Shown here: positions 6,980 to 15,035 of the stretch, piece after piece
How positions within the stretch are numbered: position 1 is the stretch's first letter
How the letters are laid out: every line of letters begins with the position of its first letter
Assembly (NCBI GenBank): GCA_945988915.1
Contig: CAMFTS010000015.1
Location: forward strand, 1-17,805
Reading direction: 5' to 3'
DNA length: 17,805 nt
DNA from: an uncultured Clostridia bacterium
GTDB lineage: Bacteria; Bacillota; Clostridia; Oscillospirales; Acutalibacteraceae
Position numbers and translations under genes: made by a program
Notes under the pieces: model-generated
Seen by the model: the letters and a program-made list of their open reading frames with translations, nothing else
The model's database searches: none
Told to the model about the DNA's origin: nothing

Positions 6980-8032
6980 ATGAGATTTTTATCGGATTAT
7001 TGCGAAGTGTACTTTACCGCGCTTGAAAATCCTGTAAATGTTTATTCGACATTTGTTGAATTTACAATTCCGTTCGTTAATATTGATGTAAGCATTAAGT
7101 TTTACGGCTTGATTATTGCGTTCGGTTTTCTTCTTGCAGTGCTTTTCGGCGGCAGACTTGCTTACAAATGGAAAATCGACCTCAATAAGATGCTTGATGT
7201 GCTGTTATACGGAACAATCGGAGGCATAATCGGAGCAAGACTTTATTATGTTGTATTTGAGTGGGATTATTATTCTCAGCACCTTTCTGAAATTCCGCAG
7301 ATTTGGAACGGCGGACTTGCTATTTACGGCGGACTGATAGGAGGTATTCTTGCCGGCTATTTTACCTGCAAGAAAATCGATCTCAATTTTTACAAATTGC
7401 TCGATATGTGTTCAATGAGCTTCCTTATAGGTCAAGGTATAGGCAGATGGGGAAATTTTGCAAACCAGGAAGCGTTCGGAACTAATACAACTATGCCTTG
7501 GGGTATGTTCAGCAACAAGACTTCCGCATATCTTCTCGAAAATTATGCCGTTTTTGAGGAAAAGGGTATAAATGTTGATCCGAGCTTACCCGTGCACCCG
7601 ACTTTCCTTTATGAATCCGTTTGGTGTATTATCGGCTTCTTCATAATTTATTACATATGCAGAAGACATTATAAATTTGCAGGTCAGCTCATTCTTTGGT
7701 ACGGTGTAATTTACGGTTCGGAAAGAGCAATAGTTGAGGGCTTCAGAACAGACAGCCTTTACATTCCGGGCACGGCAATCAGAATTTCACAACTCCTTTC
7801 AGCGATACTTGCCGTTCTCTGTGCCGCAATCCTGATTTCAAAGCATTTTGAATTAAAGAAAAATCCTGTAAAATATTCTCCGGTTGAAGTGCTGCCGCCC
7901 GAAAAGGATTATGATACCGGAACAAGCGATGAGGAAAAAACACGGGAAATCAATGCGCGTAAAAAAATAGTAAAAGCGCAGAAAGAAAAAATAAAAACAA
8001 AAGAAAAACAGGTTAGGAAAGGCGATAAATGA
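6980..8032 (+). CDS. lgt: Prolipoprotein diacylglyceryl transferase Lgt
   Basis: Lgt transfers diacylglycerol from phosphatidylglycerol to the lipobox cysteine of prolipoproteins at the membrane. The 350-residue protein has about seven hydrophobic segments and the family landmarks: GGLAIYGGLIGG (111-122), the signature GQGIGRWGNFANQE (151-164), HPTFLYES (206-213) and SERAIVEGFRTDSL (247-260). After the last helix (about 271-288) comes a roughly 60-residue, strongly charged Lys/Glu-rich cytoplasmic tail that typical Lgt proteins (about 280 residues) lack. The start at 6980 has GAAGGAG 6 bases upstream. Its stop overlaps the folD start (ATGA). At least two candidate substrates, MltG and the CAP protein, are encoded in this window. 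Confidence 0.95.
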   Translation: MRFLSDYCEVYFTALENPVNVYSTFVEFTIPFVNIDVSIKFYGLIIAFGFLLAVLFGGRLAYKWKIDLNKMLDVLLYGTIGGIIGARLYYVVFEWDYYSQHLSEIPQIWNGGLAIYGGLIGGILAGYFTCKKIDLNFYKLLDMCSMSFLIGQGIGRWGNFANQEAFGTNTTMPWGMFSNKTSAYLLENYAVFEEKGINVDPSLPVHPTFLYESVWCIIGFFIIYYICRRHYKFAGQLILWYGVIYGSERAIVEGFRTDSLYIPGTAIRISQLLSAILAVLCAAILISKHFELKKNPVKYSPVEVLPPEKDYDTGTSDEEKTREINARKKIVKAQKEKIKTKEKQVRKGDK

Positions 8033-8886
8033 TGGCTTCTTTAATTGACGGAAAAATTGTATCACAGTTTGTGAAAGACGGAGTTCGCGAAGAGGTAAAG
8101 GCGCTCAACGAAAAAGGCGTATCGGTTGGTCTCGCAGTAATTATTGTAGGCAACGACCCCGCTTCAAGAACATATGTTAACAATAAGAAAAAGGCTTGTG
8201 AGGTAACAGGCATTATCTCGGAAGAGTATGCTTTACCCGAGGAAACAACAATGGAAGAGCTGCTCGCACTTATTAAGGAATTGAACGAAAAGAAGAGTAT
8301 CAACGGAATACTCTGTCAGCTTCCTTTACCTGAGCATCTTGACGAAAAAATAGTAATTGAAAATATTGACCCGAAAAAAGATGTTGATGCTTTTCATGCA
8401 GTAAATACAGGGCATATAATGATAGGTGATTATTCTTTTTTGCCGTGTACTCCTGCAGGAATTATGGAAATGCTCAAATACTACAACATTGATATTGAGG
8501 GCAAGGAATGTGTGGTAATCGGCAGAAGCAATATTGTAGGCAAGCCTATGGCTATGCTTTTGTTACAGCAAAACGGTACTGTTACTGTTTGTCATTCAAG
8601 AACAAAGAATCTTAAAGAAGTTACTTCCCGTGCAGATATACTTGTTGCGGCAGTAGGCAAACCTTATTTTGTTACGGCGGATATGGTTAAAGACGGCGCA
8701 GTGGTTATTGATGTGGGTATGAACAGAAACAGCGACGGTAAGCTTTGCGGCGATGTTGATTTTGACACAGTTGAGAAAAAAGCGTCATATATCACACCTG
8801 TACCGGGCGGCGTAGGGCCTATGACAATAGCAACTCTTATGAAAAACACCGTAACTGCCGCAAAGGAACAGAACGGAATAAAATAA
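8029..8886 (+). CDS. folD: Bifunctional methylenetetrahydrofolate dehydrogenase/cyclohydrolase FolD
   Basis: FolD interconverts 5,10-methylene-, 5,10-methenyl- and 10-formyl-tetrahydrofolate in the cytosol, supplying one-carbon units. The 285-residue length is normal. Catalytic Tyr49 and Lys53 (YVNNK) are present, as are the substrate loop ILCQLPLPEH, the PKKDVDAFH block, the nucleotide-binding GRSNIVGKPMA, and the C-terminal PVPGGVGPMTIATLM. The start could be the ATG at 8029, overlapping the lgt stop, or the ATG directly after it at 8032; AGGAAAGG lies just upstream of both. It is the last gene of the operon; no obvious terminator hairpin follows. Confidence 0.96.
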   Translation: MMASLIDGKIVSQFVKDGVREEVKALNEKGVSVGLAVIIVGNDPASRTYVNNKKKACEVTGIISEEYALPEETTMEELLALIKELNEKKSINGILCQLPLPEHLDEKIVIENIDPKKDVDAFHAVNTGHIMIGDYSFLPCTPAGIMEMLKYYNIDIEGKECVVIGRSNIVGKPMAMLLLQQNGTVTVCHSRTKNLKEVTSRADILVAAVGKPYFVTADMVKDGAVVIDVGMNRNSDGKLCGDVDFDTVEKKASYITPVPGGVGPMTIATLMKNTVTAAKEQNGIK

Positions 8887-8897
8887 CCGGAATTTTA

Positions 8898-8926
8898 TTG
8901 ACTGACGCTTATAAATCGTTTAATAT
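8898..8926 (+). promoter_or_regulatory. Promoter of the GPH transporter gene
   Basis: TTGACT (8898-8903) and TAATAT (8921-8926) are separated by 17 bases, about 33 bases before the transporter ATG. This suggests the transporter is expressed apart from the folD operon. Confidence 0.55.
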
Positions 8927-8958
8927 AAATGTGATATATTTTTTAGGGGGTTCATATT

Positions 8959-10401
8959 ATGAGCGAAAAAACTCAGACAAAAAAGTATATGAATTTTAAA
9001 GAAATCGCGGCTTATTCTCTTGGACTTTTCGGATTCCAGGCAATAGTAGGACTTCTTAATTCATATCAGGCAGAATTTGACGGATCTATTTTGGGTGCGA
9101 ATGTCAGCGTAGTTGCAATTCTCATTCTCGTTGCAAAAATTGTTTCTGCGATTGCAGACCCTATCGTCGGCGGTATGGTTGACCGTTCAAAGTCAAAGCT
9201 TGGAAAATTCAAATCAATGATTGTATATTCACTTGCTCCGCTTCTTATTTTTACAGCGGTTGTATTCCTGAAAGTTCCGTTTACCGGCTTCGGACTTTAC
9301 GCTTGGATCTTCATTACATATCTTATCTGGAGTATTGCAATGACAATGGGTGATGTTCCTTCACAGGGTATCGCATCTGCTCTTACTCCGGATCCGACAG
9401 AAAGAACGAATGTTGTATCAATTTCAAACACATTCAAGCAGATAGGTTTCTCAGCTTGCGTTGTAATTGTTCCTATCGTTTGCCTTATCATCAAGGGCGG
9501 CTCAAAGGTTATAGTTGCAAAAGGCGAAACCGATACACCGATGATTGCTTCGGAATATCTCGGTACGGCAATTCTTACAGCCGTTTTCGGCTGCGTGCTC
9601 TTCGCACTTATTCCTCTTATCAATAAGGAAAGAGTTACTGTTGAATCAGGCGAAAAGACAACAACAAAGGATATGATTAACGCTTTAAAGAACAATAAGC
9701 CTCTTATGCTTGTAATCGTTTCTTATTTCCTCGGATTCGGCAGACAGATGGCAATGGGTATTCAGGTTCAGGCAGCAACAGTTATTCTCGGCTCACAGAA
9801 CCTTGTTGCCGTTCTCGGCATTGTAACAGCTGTCGGCTCTATGATTTCAATGGCTCTTTGTCCTTTACTTATCAAGAAAATGAATGAAAAGAAGGCATAT
9901 ATTCTTCTTTCCGTTTATGGCTTCGCAGCATCTGTTTTCTCATTTGTAATAGGTCATTTCTGGTTCCAAAATCCCGAGAACACAGTGCTTACAATTCTCT
10001 TCTATGCGTCACTCTTCCTTATCGGTCTTCAGTTCGGAGCTGTTACTCTTATGCCTATGATTATGACGGCTGACGCGGTTGACTATTATGAATACGAAAC
10101 AGGCAAGAGAATGGAAGGCGCGGCTTATTCAATTCTTACTTTAACAATTAAAGTTTGCCTTGCACTCGGCACAGCAGTCGGACTTGTATTTGTATCCTTC
10201 TCAGGCTACTATGCATCACTTGATTCGGGTAGCTTTACTAATCAAACAAAGGATATTATCTTCTTTGCATACACAGCACTACCGGGTATCCTTGCACTTC
10301 TTTCGGTTATCCCGATGTTCAAATATGATATCGTAGGAGAAAAGAAACAGATGATTTCAGCTGAGCTCCGGAAGAGAAGAGCGGCAAAGGCTGAAAAATA
10401 A
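8959..10401 (+). CDS. GPH-family sugar:cation symporter (MFS, MelB-like)
   Basis: The 480-residue integral membrane protein has about 12 hydrophobic segments. Near the N-terminus it has the family's LGLFGFQ block and the cytoplasmic loop ADPIVGGMVDRSKSKLGKFK (66-85), which corresponds to the conserved D-P-x-x-G-x-x-x-D-R motif of the glycoside-pentoside-hexuronide family. A second family block, DAVDYYEYETGKRMEGAAYS, lies at about 372-391. Such proteins import glycosides or uronides with Na+ or H+. No glycosidase gene is adjacent, so the substrate cannot be inferred. An AGGGGG ribosome site precedes the ATG and an intrinsic terminator follows, making it a single-gene unit. Confidence 0.88.
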   Translation: MSEKTQTKKYMNFKEIAAYSLGLFGFQAIVGLLNSYQAEFDGSILGANVSVVAILILVAKIVSAIADPIVGGMVDRSKSKLGKFKSMIVYSLAPLLIFTAVVFLKVPFTGFGLYAWIFITYLIWSIAMTMGDVPSQGIASALTPDPTERTNVVSISNTFKQIGFSACVVIVPIVCLIIKGGSKVIVAKGETDTPMIASEYLGTAILTAVFGCVLFALIPLINKERVTVESGEKTTTKDMINALKNNKPLMLVIVSYFLGFGRQMAMGIQVQAATVILGSQNLVAVLGIVTAVGSMISMALCPLLIKKMNEKKAYILLSVYGFAASVFSFVIGHFWFQNPENTVLTILFYASLFLIGLQFGAVTLMPMIMTADAVDYYEYETGKRMEGAAYSILTLTIKVCLALGTAVGLVFVSFSGYYASLDSGSFTNQTKDIIFFAYTALPGILALLSVIPMFKYDIVGEKKQMISAELRKRRAAKAEK

Positions 10402-10420
10402 TCAAACAAAACACAAATTT

Positions 10421-10458
10421 AAAGGCGAAAGCATTGTTGCTTTCGCCTTTATCTTTTT
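10421..10458 (+). terminator. Intrinsic terminator of the GPH transporter gene
   Basis: A perfect 13-bp stem (AAAGGCGAAAGCA with TGCTTTCGCCTTT, loop TTGT, 10421-10450) is followed by ATCTTTTTTT. It lies about 20 bases past the stop codon and just before the convergent uppP end, and may also slow transcription from that side. Confidence 0.88.
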
Positions 10459-10470
10459 TTTATATTAAAT

Positions 10471-11316
10471 TTACTTGGTGACAATGGATTTAATTAAGAA
10501 GTAAGCTAAAACCACTATGCCCAAAACGATTCTGTACCAGCCGAATACTTTGAAGTCATGCTTTTTAATGTAACTCATAATGAATTTAATTACAACCCAA
10601 GATACCGCAAAGGCAACTGCCATGCCCAAAACGAGATATACGATTTCAATGAGTTCATAGTGGAATCCGTATTTCATTACTTTCAAAAGGCTTGCACCCG
10701 CCATAACAGGAACGGCAAGGAAGAATGTATATTCAGCAGCCACCGTTCTTGAAACACCGATTAAAAGCGCGCCGACAATAGTAGCACCCGAACGCGAAGT
10801 TCCGGGGAATATAGCTGCTATCAACTGAAACATACCGATTATCAATGCTGTTTTATAATCAATTTCCGAAATAGAATTTATCTTCGGCTTTAAGCTTTTG
10901 TTTTTGTTTTCTATAACAATGAATGCAACGCCGAATACAATAAGCGCAATGGCAACCACTATGTAGTTGTAAAGATATTTTTCAAAAAAATCGTCGAACG
11001 GCAGGCCGATAATAATTGCAGGGATGCAAGATACGATTACATGAAACCACATATTAAAAATTGATTTTTTGACAACAATTTTATGATCGTCATAGCCGAA
11101 AGGCCACAGCTGTTTCCAGAAGAGGAGAACGACTGCCATAATCGCGCCGAGCTGTATTACAACAAAAAACAGATTTTTAAAATCCTCGTTAACATTGAGC
11201 TTTAGAAATTCATCAACAAGTATCATATGACCCGTACTGCTTATAGGCAGCCATTCGGTAATGCCTTCCACAATTCCGAGAATGATAACTTTAATCAATT
11301 CAATAACAGATGACAT
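10471..11316 (-). CDS. uppP: Undecaprenyl-diphosphatase UppP (BacA)
   Basis: UppP dephosphorylates undecaprenyl pyrophosphate, recycling the lipid carrier for peptidoglycan and other envelope polymers; overproduction gives bacitracin resistance. The 281-residue membrane protein shows both family motifs: GIVEGITEWLPISSTGH (14-30, with Glu17 and Glu21 in the active site) and PGTSRSG (171-177, with Arg175). About eight hydrophobic segments are visible. AAGGAGG lies upstream of the ATG. It is a single minus-strand gene transcribed divergently from the membrane-protein/HAD/rarA operon. Confidence 0.95.
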   Translation of the reverse strand: MSSVIELIKVIILGIVEGITEWLPISSTGHMILVDEFLKLNVNEDFKNLFFVVIQLGAIMAVVLLFWKQLWPFGYDDHKIVVKKSIFNMWFHVIVSCIPAIIIGLPFDDFFEKYLYNYIVVAIALIVFGVAFIVIENKNKSLKPKINSISEIDYKTALIIGMFQLIAAIFPGTSRSGATIVGALLIGVSRTVAAEYTFFLAVPVMAGASLLKVMKYGFHYELIEIVYLVLGMAVAFAVSWVVIKFIMSYIKKHDFKVFGWYRIVLGIVVLAYFLIKSIVTK

Positions 11317-11357
11317 AATGCCTCCTTGTATGATTTATTTATTGTTATCTAATATTC

Positions 11358-11366
11358 ATTATAACA
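11358..11366 (-). promoter_or_regulatory. Extended -10 promoter of uppP
   Basis: On the minus strand TGTTATAAT (11366-11358) is a perfect extended -10 element, about 40 bases before the uppP ATG. No good -35 hexamer is spaced correctly; an eight-T tract lies upstream. Confidence 0.5.
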
Positions 11367-11419
11367 CTATATCAAAAAAAACACATTAAATTGTTAACAT
11401 TTTGGAAATCTTTATTTGC

Positions 11420-11448
11420 TTGCAATTTGATATATCAAATAGTATAAT
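11420..11448 (+). promoter_or_regulatory. Promoter of the membrane-protein/HAD/rarA operon
   Basis: TTGCAA (11420-11425) and TATAAT (11443-11448) are spaced by exactly 17 bases. The start codon of the first gene lies about 43 bases past the -10. Confidence 0.7.
11425..11440. promoter_or_regulatory. Palindrome between -35 and -10, possible operator
   Basis: ATTTGATATATCAAAT is a perfect 16-bp palindrome that begins on the last base of the -35 and fills nearly all of the spacer. Its position is that of a classic repressor operator. No regulator gene is adjacent, so the binding protein is unknown, and AT-richness raises the odds of chance. Confidence 0.4.
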
Positions 11449-11491
11449 TATGTAGTTAAAATAATGCTTCGTTGAAAGGCGTGAAAATAAA

Positions 11492-12787
11492 TTGAAAAAA
11501 GAAAAGAAAAGCCTTACAAAAGAACAAAAGATTGAAACGGTTAAACTTGCAATAACTCTGATTTTAGTCGTTGCCGCAATTATTGCTGTAATATTTGTTA
11601 TGAAATTCTATCTTCAGAGCAGAAATAATACAGAAAACCCCGGTGTAACAAAAACCGAAGTTACGGATTTAAGAGATATCACCCTTTCTTCAAAGCTTGT
11701 TTCTGTTCCGTATGTTCAAACAGATATTGACTCAATCGTTTATACTGCGAATTCGGCAGGTACGATTTTATTTTATGAATTTAACGGTACTGATTATTCA
11801 CAGATAGTTGAAACGGGAAGTGTGGAAGTTGTTATTCCGCTGAGCGGTCAGCAAATTCCCGTTAAAATTCATTATATTGAACGCGGCGGCAAGCTCGCAG
11901 GCTACGGTGTTTATACAGCTGATGAAACCGACAATGTATATATTTATGATTTCCTGCTTTGCAAAATTACTGATTTGCCGTCAGGATATTCTCAAAACGG
12001 AAAATGTTTGCTTGTGGCTAATACAGACATTAACAGCGTTTATTCAAACGAGCCTGTCTGGGAAGAGGCATTTGTACTTGACCGTGCAAGCGGGAAGCTT
12101 ACAAGATTCCTTTCCGACGGCAACCGTATGCTTGACACCAAAGGCGCGTTGCGTTCTGATTTTGCAACCGTGACAAATAATGAAATTAAATCTGCAACAG
12201 GCGTCATTCCTTTCTTTACGGGAAGAGCTTATGACACTTCAAGCGAGCTGAAAACAGACCTTTATCTGAAAAATAAAAACAGCGAAATGCTTGCCGTAAC
12301 AGATATTCTTGACAAATATACAAAGAATACCGAAGACGGCGGAATTGTTTATATCAAGGCAATTACAGGCGGATTCTCAACAGTAAAATACCTTGACGGA
12401 AAATCAACGGCAGTTAATGAATTCTATTCAACTTACGGAGAGCAGTATGTAAGAAGCGGAGATTGGATTCTCAGCCGTGAAGACGGTCGGATTTATTCAA
12501 CATATACGGATAAGGTGTTAGAGCTTGAGCAGTTTACAATTAATCCCTCTGAATTTATCGTAAGCGATGACGGAAAATATGTTGTGCTTATGGGTATGGC
12601 GGCAAATGCGGCTGACTATCAGATATACATTTATAATACGGAAACCGGAAAAAGCTGTAATTTTTCTGACAATGATTATTCACAGCACTATAATTTGTTC
12701 TTTGTGAACGACCACACGGTTTGTTTCTATACGGCTACGGCAGAGGGCTATAACGAGAAAATCATTGATATTTCAAAATCTGTATGA
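11492..12787 (+). CDS. Unknown single-pass membrane protein with large extracytoplasmic domain
   Basis: I do not recognise the family. The 431-residue protein has a Lys-rich cytoplasmic N-terminus (1-19), one transmembrane helix (about 20-42) and a roughly 390-residue outside domain. That domain is rich in short beta-strand-like segments with aromatic and Gly/Asp turns, such as IYIYNTETGKSC near the end, which echoes beta-propeller blades; a propeller fold is an inference. No catalytic motif is visible. The start codon is TTG at 11492, supported by AAAGGCG about 9 bases upstream; no in-frame ATG or GTG comes earlier with a site. It is first in an operon with the HAD phosphatase gene (8 bases between them) and rarA. 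Confidence 0.75.
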   Translation: MKKEKKSLTKEQKIETVKLAITLILVVAAIIAVIFVMKFYLQSRNNTENPGVTKTEVTDLRDITLSSKLVSVPYVQTDIDSIVYTANSAGTILFYEFNGTDYSQIVETGSVEVVIPLSGQQIPVKIHYIERGGKLAGYGVYTADETDNVYIYDFLLCKITDLPSGYSQNGKCLLVANTDINSVYSNEPVWEEAFVLDRASGKLTRFLSDGNRMLDTKGALRSDFATVTNNEIKSATGVIPFFTGRAYDTSSELKTDLYLKNKNSEMLAVTDILDKYTKNTEDGGIVYIKAITGGFSTVKYLDGKSTAVNEFYSTYGEQYVRSGDWILSREDGRIYSTYTDKVLELEQFTINPSEFIVSDDGKYVVLMGMAANAADYQIYIYNTETGKSCNFSDNDYSQHYNLFFVNDHTVCFYTATAEGYNEKIIDISKSV

Positions 12788-12795
12788 GGTGAAAA

Positions 12796-13455
12796 ATGGC
12801 GAATTACGATATAGTTTTATTTGACTTTGACGGAACAATGATAGATACCTCGGACGGCATTTTTAAGAGTATTATTTATGCTCTTAATGCCGACGGACAG
12901 CCTGTACCGACAGAGGATACATTAAGAAAATTTATAGGCCCGCCTATTTATGACAGTTTTAAAAATATTTTCGGATATACCGATGAAGATAAAATTGAAT
13001 GGATGATTAAAAAATATCGTGAGCGTTACAGCGTTCTCGGACTTTTTGAAGCAAGATATTATGACGGAATTGAGGAACTGCTTATTAAACTCAAGAAAAA
13101 CGGCATAAAAGTAGCTACTGCTTCATCAAAGCCAAAAAAGTTTATTGAAAGAATTTTAAATGAAACCGGTTTTGCTAAGTATATAGATTATATCGGCGGC
13201 ACTGTTTTCGATGAAAAGGGCTCGGGCAAGACGGGAATTCTTTTAAACGCTCTTGAAAACCTTAATTGTACTGACAAATCAAGAGCAATAATGGTAGGCG
13301 ACCGCAAGTTCGATATTGAGGGCGCAAAGGGAGCAGGTATTGAAACAATAGCGGTACTGTACGGCTTCGGCTCGAGACAAGAATTTGAAGAATACGAAGC
13401 TGAATATATAGTTGAAGATACAAAGGGTATTGAAAAAATAATTTTCGGAGAATAA
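12796..13455 (+). CDS. HAD-superfamily hydrolase, phosphoglycolate phosphatase/PpaX-like
   Basis: The 219-residue cytosolic protein has all HAD motifs: nucleophile Asp10 and acid Asp12 in DFDGTMIDT, motif II in TASSKPKKF (108-116), and motif III acids in GDRKFD (Asp169, Asp173). A helical cap lies between residues 18 and 85. This arrangement is typical of Gph/PpaX-type phosphatases that hydrolyse small phosphate esters or pyrophosphate; the exact substrate cannot be read from sequence. GAGGTG precedes the ATG. It lies 8 bases after the membrane-protein gene and 2 bases before rarA. Confidence 0.88.
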   Translation: MANYDIVLFDFDGTMIDTSDGIFKSIIYALNADGQPVPTEDTLRKFIGPPIYDSFKNIFGYTDEDKIEWMIKKYRERYSVLGLFEARYYDGIEELLIKLKKNGIKVATASSKPKKFIERILNETGFAKYIDYIGGTVFDEKGSGKTGILLNALENLNCTDKSRAIMVGDRKFDIEGAKGAGIETIAVLYGFGSRQEFEEYEAEYIVEDTKGIEKIIFGE

Positions 13456-13457
13456 AT

Positions 13458-14726
13458 ATGTCATCACCGTTAGCAGACCGATTAAGACCGGAGAAAATTG
13501 AAGATATGGTAGGTCAAAGGCACCTTTTAGCTGAAGGAATGCCTTTGAGAAATATTGTCGAATCAGGAACTTTGCCAAATATGATTTTTTACGGACCGTC
13601 GGGAACCGGCAAGACTACTTTGGCGAGCATCATTGCTAAATCTACCAACAGAAAGCTTCATAAATTAAACGGTACCAATGCGTCTATCGCAGATATCAAA
13701 GAGATTGTTGCAGAGCTTGATACACTTGCGGCACCAAACGGAATACTTTTGTATCTTGACGAAATTCAGTATTTCAATAAAAAACAGCAGCAGTCTTTGC
13801 TTGAATACATAGAAAGCGGTGCAATTACTCTTATCGCTTCTACAACTGAAAATCCCTATTTTTATGTTTACAGCGCAGTGCTCAGCCGTTCAACGGTTTT
13901 TGAGTTCAAGTCTGTTACGGAGGAAGATGTTTTGCCTGCTGTCAAGAGAGGCTTTGACTTCTTGAGAAACGAGAGCGGAATTGACGCTGAAGTTGAAGAC
14001 GGAGTTTGTGAGCATATTGCGTCGGCCTGCGGAGGAGATGTCAGAAAATCACTGAATTTTGTCGAACTCGCATTTCTTTCGGCAAATGTAAGCAACGGCA
14101 AGAAAATAATTACGCTTGAAAGCATTGAGTCTTTAACAACCAAAAATTCATTCAGATATGACAAAAACGGCGATGAGCATTATGATATTATTTCTGCATA
14201 TCAGAAATCGATGCGCGGCTCCGATGCCGATGCGGCACTTCATTACCTTGCAAGATTGTTGGAAGCGGGCGACCTGGCATCTGCAACACGAAGACTGATG
14301 ATTTGTGCCTGCGAAGATGTCGGACTTGCATATCCGCAGATTATTCCCATAGTAAAAGCCGCAGTCGATATTGCGCTTCAGGTTGGACTTCCCGAAGCGC
14401 AGATTCCGTTAGCTGATGCAGTTATCTTGGTTTGCACTTCACCGAAGTCAAATTCGGGCGAAGCGGCTATAATGGCGGCAATGGATGATGTCAGAGGCGG
14501 AAAAGCAGGAAGAATACCGCGTCAGCTTCAGAATAAGCATTATGACGGTGAGGATAATCAGAATAAAGGACAGTTTTATCTTTATCCGCATAATTATCCT
14601 AACCATTATGTGGAACAGCAGTACTTGCCCGATAATTTGAAAAATGCAAAGTATTATATTGCAGGCGAGAATAAAATGGAACAAGCTGCAAAAGATTATT
14701 GGGAAAAGATAAAAGGCAAAAAATAA
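13458..14726 (+). CDS. rarA: Replication-associated recombination protein RarA (MgsA), AAA+ ATPase
   Basis: RarA is a clamp-loader-like AAA+ ATPase that acts at stalled replication forks. The 422-residue protein shows the family start LADRLRPEKIEDMVGQRHLL, Walker A GPSGTGKT (46-53), Walker B LLYLDE (97-102), sensor 1 STTENPYF (128-135) and the arginine-finger region LSRS (142-145). The C-terminal tetramerisation part ends with YPHNYPNHYVEQQYLPD. Walker B is followed by IQYFNK where most homologues have IHRFNK. GGAG precedes the ATG. It is last in its operon; the downstream tRNA has its own promoter. Confidence 0.95.
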   Translation: MSSPLADRLRPEKIEDMVGQRHLLAEGMPLRNIVESGTLPNMIFYGPSGTGKTTLASIIAKSTNRKLHKLNGTNASIADIKEIVAELDTLAAPNGILLYLDEIQYFNKKQQQSLLEYIESGAITLIASTTENPYFYVYSAVLSRSTVFEFKSVTEEDVLPAVKRGFDFLRNESGIDAEVEDGVCEHIASACGGDVRKSLNFVELAFLSANVSNGKKIITLESIESLTTKNSFRYDKNGDEHYDIISAYQKSMRGSDADAALHYLARLLEAGDLASATRRLMICACEDVGLAYPQIIPIVKAAVDIALQVGLPEAQIPLADAVILVCTSPKSNSGEAAIMAAMDDVRGGKAGRIPRQLQNKHYDGEDNQNKGQFYLYPHNYPNHYVEQQYLPDNLKNAKYYIAGENKMEQAAKDYWEKIKGKK

Positions 14727-14753
14727 AAATTTCAAATTATTTTGTTTTTTTAA

Positions 14754-14782
14754 TTGACAAAGCCAAAAGAATATGGTAACAT
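14754..14782 (+). promoter_or_regulatory. Promoter of tRNA-Ser(UGA)
   Basis: A consensus TTGACA (14754-14759) and TAACAT (14777-14782) are 17 bases apart, and the mature tRNA begins 14 bases after the -10. This is the expected arrangement for a stable-RNA promoter. Confidence 0.75.
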
Positions 14783-14796
14783 TATCTACGCTATTG

Positions 14797-14885
14797 GGAG
14801 AGATAGCGAAGTGGTCATAACGCGGCGGTCTTGAAAACCGTTTGAGGTCAAACTCACAAGGGTTCGAATCCCTTTCTCTCCGCCA
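14797..14885 (+). tRNA. tRNA-Ser(UGA)
   Basis: The 89-base gene folds as a class II tRNA. The acceptor stem GGAGAGA pairs with TCTCTCC; the anticodon loop CTTGAAA gives anticodon TGA (reads UCN, mainly UCA); the variable arm is long, as in serine tRNAs; the T-loop is TTCGAAT; and CCA is encoded at 14883-14885 after discriminator G. Confidence 0.96.
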
Positions 14886-14896
14886 GAAAAACAGAC

Positions 14897-14930
14897 GCTA
14901 TACGGTAAGGTTACCGTATAGCATTTGTTT
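14897..14930 (+). terminator. Hairpin after tRNA-Ser(UGA), possible weak terminator
   Basis: GCTATACGGTAA (14897-14908) is a perfect inverted repeat with TTACCGTATAGC (14911-14922). The tail ATTTGTTT is a poor U-tract, so partial readthrough into the following tRNA-Ser(GCU) region is plausible. Confidence 0.55.
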
Positions 14931-14949
14931 ACTAAAAAGAAATAATTTT

Positions 14950-15035
14950 TAAACAAAGTTACCAAATGCGGAAGTACTCAAGTTGGTGACGAGGCGCCCC
15001 TGCTAAGGGCGTAGGTCGGGAAACCGGCGCGAGAG
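14950..15035 (+). repeat. Direct repeat copy 1 (86 bp), carries a truncated tRNA-Ser
   Basis: This segment is identical over 86 bases to 15207-15292. It holds 18 bases of tRNA upstream sequence plus the first 68 bases of tRNA-Ser(GCU). Identity stops exactly after the 5' strand of the T-stem. Confidence 0.95.
14968..15035 (+). pseudogene. Truncated tRNA-Ser(GCU), missing T-loop and 3' acceptor strand
   Basis: The first 68 bases are identical to the intact tRNA-Ser(GCU) downstream, including acceptor 5' strand GCGGAAG, D-arm, anticodon loop CTGCTAA, variable arm and the T-stem 5' strand GAGAG. The sequence then switches to unrelated DNA, and no CTCTC or CTTCCGC partner follows, so neither the T-stem nor the acceptor stem can form. 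It cannot be a charged tRNA, though it could still be transcribed as part of a larger RNA. Confidence 0.88.
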
